A stretch of 24,645 nt of DNA from UBA10906 sp049296695 (lineage in GTDB: Bacteria; Pseudomonadota; Gammaproteobacteria; Methylococcales; Methylomonadaceae), in the NCBI GenBank assembly GCA_049296695.1, contig JBAQSX010000052.1:1-24645 (forward strand), in the 5' to 3' direction. The position numbers and the translations under genes are program-made. The notes below the pieces were generated by a model that was not told the origin of the DNA, searched no databases, and was given only the letters and a program-made list of their open reading frames with translations. How positions within the stretch are numbered: the stretch's first letter is position 1; every line of letters starts with the position of its first letter. Positions 23,433 to 24,645 of this stretch are shown piece by piece.

Positions 23433-23452
23433 AACTTACAAATTTGTAAGTT
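23433..23452. promoter_or_regulatory. Candidate operator palindrome upstream of gmhA
   Basis: AACTTACAAATTTGTAAGTT is a perfect 20-bp palindrome about 225 bases upstream of the gmhA start. It has no T run and lies in a spacer of plain AT-rich sequence. A dimeric repressor site is possible but unproven. Confidence 0.35.
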
Positions 23453-23517
23453 AAATCAGAGCTAATAATTGGATATATTAAGAATATATTAGTTGTGATA
23501 ATCAAATCACATTGGAC

Positions 23518-23544
23518 AGAATATAAAGACTATATTCTTTTTTT
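23518..23544 (+). terminator. Terminator-like hairpin without an assigned gene
   Basis: AGAATATA, loop AAGAC and TATATTCT are followed by six further T residues on the plus strand. The stem is A/T rich and weak. No plus-strand gene precedes it, so it may end a small RNA or be chance. Confidence 0.4.
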
Positions 23545-23592
23545 GAGAGCAATAGGCTTGATTTAGCTTATTTTAAGGAGAACAGAATTTTT

Positions 23593-23666
23593 TGGAGGCT
23601 GCGGCCGGAGTCGAACCGGCGTAGATGGCTTTGCAGGCCACTGCATAACCGTTTTGCTACGCAGCC
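23593..23666 (-). tRNA. tRNA-Cys (anticodon GCA)
   Basis: The 74 bases on the minus strand include an encoded CCA after discriminator T. Acceptor GGCTGCG pairs with CGCAGCC, the anticodon loop is CTGCAAA and the T arm is CGGTTCGACTCCG. It lies 52 bases downstream of tRNA-Gly. The Gly-Cys pairing also occurs in the E. coli glyW-cysT operon. Confidence 0.96.
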
Positions 23667-23680
23667 TTAAAAGGAAAACA

Positions 23681-23707
23681 AAAAAGCCGCGTTATTCGCG
23701 GCTTTTT
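23681..23707. terminator. Bidirectional terminator-like hairpin between tRNA-Gly and tRNA-Cys
   Basis: AAAAAGCCGCG and CGCGGCTTTTT pair across loop TTATT, and both strands end in a T run. On the minus strand it lies after tRNA-Gly and before tRNA-Cys, so it may reduce tRNA-Cys levels or act as a processing structure. Confidence 0.75.
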
Positions 23708-23718
23708 TTAAAATTTAT

Positions 23719-23793
23719 TGGAGCGGGAAACGAGATTCGAACTCGCGACCCCAACCTTGGCAAGGTTGTGCTCTACCGCTGAGCTATTCCCGC
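23719..23793 (-). tRNA. tRNA-Gly (anticodon GCC)
   Basis: The 75 bases include an encoded CCA after discriminator T. Acceptor GCGGGAA pairs with TTCCCGC, the D arm is AGCTCAGCGGTAGAGC, the anticodon loop is TTGCCAA and the T arm is CGAGTTCGAATCTCG. It is first behind the consensus promoter. Confidence 0.97.
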
Positions 23794-23812
23794 ACTGCAA
23801 TTTATCTTGTGT

Positions 23813-23840
23813 ATTATAGAGATTTTTTACAGCTTGTCAA
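23813..23840 (-). promoter_or_regulatory. Consensus sigma-70 promoter for the tRNA-Gly/Cys unit
   Basis: On the minus strand TTGACA (23835-23840) and TATAAT (23813-23818) are both perfect and separated by 16 bp. Transcription should start near 23806, a few bases before the tRNA-Gly 5' end. Confidence 0.88.
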
Positions 23841-23857
23841 CAAAATTTTTTATTTTT

Positions 23858-24376
23858 TTATTGAACATCGATAGATAACGTCCATGCTTCAGTATTTTTA
23901 CATGAACCATCCTCAACTCTCACTTTAGCATAGGTGTTTTTCTTGCCGTAAGCATCTGATAAATCTAACACTGTGACGGATGTGCCTTGTGGCATGTGTT
24001 GACATGCACCGTTTCTATCGGCTTCTTCGGTATCGTCATAAGCGGCTATAGTACCTGGAACAGATACTAAACGAATGGTAGAGTTTGCGTCATAAGCATT
24101 CGCGCTTTTAAGGGTGTAATGTTGTCCGACCACTAAATTTTTCATAGTAGGCCCTGATACAGTGTTACCACCACCACTGCTCATTGCAACAATCAATAAA
24201 ACAACGACCCCGCCCAAACCACCAAAAAATACTTTTGGATTTTTTTCTTTTAAACTCAATAAAGATGCGACTATGCCACCCACTTTATTGGGTGTCGAAT
24301 CAGCAGTACTGGCTGACGATACCGTTTCTTCGGTGCTTGAATTTACAACCTGTTCAGTGTTTTCTTCGGTACTCAT
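23858..24376 (-). CDS. Single-pass membrane protein with small periplasmic beta domain, unknown function
   Basis: A 172-aa protein I cannot assign to a named family. Residues 1-45 are polar and Ser/Thr/Glu-rich. One TM helix follows a KEKNPK positive patch (FFGGLGGVVVLLIVAMSSGG, ~50-70), giving an N-in, C-out topology. The last 95 residues are beta-rich and SH3-like in pattern (LVVGQHYTLKSANAY..GTSVTVLDLSDAYGKKNTYAKVRVEDG). Two cysteines (GACQHM and GSCKNT) could form a periplasmic disulfide. SH3-like domains of this kind often bind cell-wall or protein partners, but that is only inference. The ATG has GAGG seven bases upstream. It precedes the tRNA promoter and reads in the same direction. 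Confidence 0.75.
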   Translation of the reverse strand: MSTEENTEQVVNSSTEETVSSASTADSTPNKVGGIVASLLSLKEKNPKVFFGGLGGVVVLLIVAMSSGGGNTVSGPTMKNLVVGQHYTLKSANAYDANSTIRLVSVPGTIAAYDDTEEADRNGACQHMPQGTSVTVLDLSDAYGKKNTYAKVRVEDGSCKNTEAWTLSIDVQ

Positions 24377-24570
24377 TTTTTATCCTCAGATGTTTTTTAC
24401 TTATTATAGTTATTGCAATGACCGCCAATTTAGCATCGCCATCACGGTTAGGGGACCAACATTTAGTATTTAACAGCAAGTTAATTACCATAAATCAAGG
24501 TGAATTAGTCTATAGTTTCTTGATTTATTTGCAACTACTTCGTGCCATTAAGAAATGGTTCATCACTTTT

Positions 24571-24600
24571 TTAGTTTGCTTTACTCGTAAAGCAAACTAA
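24571..24600. terminator. Perfect hairpin near the right edge
   Basis: TTAGTTTGCTTTA and its complement form a 13-bp perfect stem with loop CTCG. On the plus strand TTT follows, and on the minus strand six A residues follow, so it suits neither direction fully. It may terminate a transcript, or belong to a gene beyond the edge. Confidence 0.4.
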
Positions 24601-24645
24601 TTTACCGCTGTAAGAAAATTTTTCAAACAAAATATGACATAAAAG

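Larger units (their letters stand above)
23209..23592. other. Gene-free spacer between tRNA-Cys and gmhA
   Basis: An AT-rich 384-bp spacer expected to contain the gmhA operon promoter on the minus strand. A perfect 20-bp palindrome AACTTACAAATTTGTAAGTT lies at 23433-23452 and may be an operator. A terminator-like hairpin is at 23518-23544. No coding frame was recognised. Confidence 0.6.

Noticed and set aside
24418..24600. Plus-strand frame of 60 codons from an ATG at 24418
   Set aside because: No ribosome site. The end runs through a perfect hairpin and the sequence looks like translated non-coding DNA.

Overview
The window looks like chromosomal DNA from an AT-rich gammaproteobacterium. 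The gene order csrA / tRNA-Ser(GCT) / tRNA-Arg(ACG), the ADP-heptose LPS genes gmhA-hldE-hldD, rimO and pgi all fit that class. The load of short palindromic and IS1-like repeats, together with copper proteins and an RTX protein, would suit the Thiotrichales/Beggiatoaceae, but that placement is inference and not proven here.

Layout. Positions 1-344 hold the 3' end of an RTX-type secreted protein, followed by a strong terminator and a paired palindromic repeat. rimO (minus) and a secreted DUF4124-thermonuclease (plus) diverge from a shared spacer. An NTF2-like protein, a terminator and an APC amino-acid permease (minus) follow. The spacer 4810-5401 carries a 115-bp non-autonomous transposon-like element with a perfect 8-bp target duplication. 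A BamE-like lipoprotein (plus) converges on a minus-strand group: an unidentified exported protein whose mature N-terminus is predicted to be His, a membrane-anchored cupredoxin with a Met/His-rich segment, a YqaA-family membrane protein and an unidentified polytopic membrane protein. pgi, csrA and three tRNAs (Ser, Arg, Asn) then run on the plus strand.

12327-14638 is a graveyard of mobile DNA: a decayed IS1-family element (12726-13436) and a degenerate foldback repeat. Beside it lies one gene of 5.07 kb (14639-19708). It encodes a 1689-aa protein made almost wholly of internal repeats: five 39-aa propeller-like blades, three 40-aa beta-trefoil (fascin-like) repeats, a probable beta-sandwich, five ~212-aa Rossmann/GATase-like repeats and a C-terminal lamin-tail domain. 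It has no visible signal peptide. This is the most unusual gene in the window. Downstream are two more elements with the same terminal repeats as the 5008 element, each with a perfect 8-bp target duplication. One carries a different core.

The last part (minus) is the ADP-heptose operon gmhA-hldE-hldD, tRNA-Gly(GCC) and tRNA-Cys(GCA) behind a consensus promoter, and a small single-pass membrane protein.

How the genes work together: gmhA, hldE and hldD supply three steps of ADP-L-glycero-D-manno-heptose synthesis for the LPS inner core (gmhB is not in this window). csrA and the downstream tRNAs are probably one transcript. The exported protein and the cupredoxin probably act together in the periplasm on copper or electron transfer (inference).
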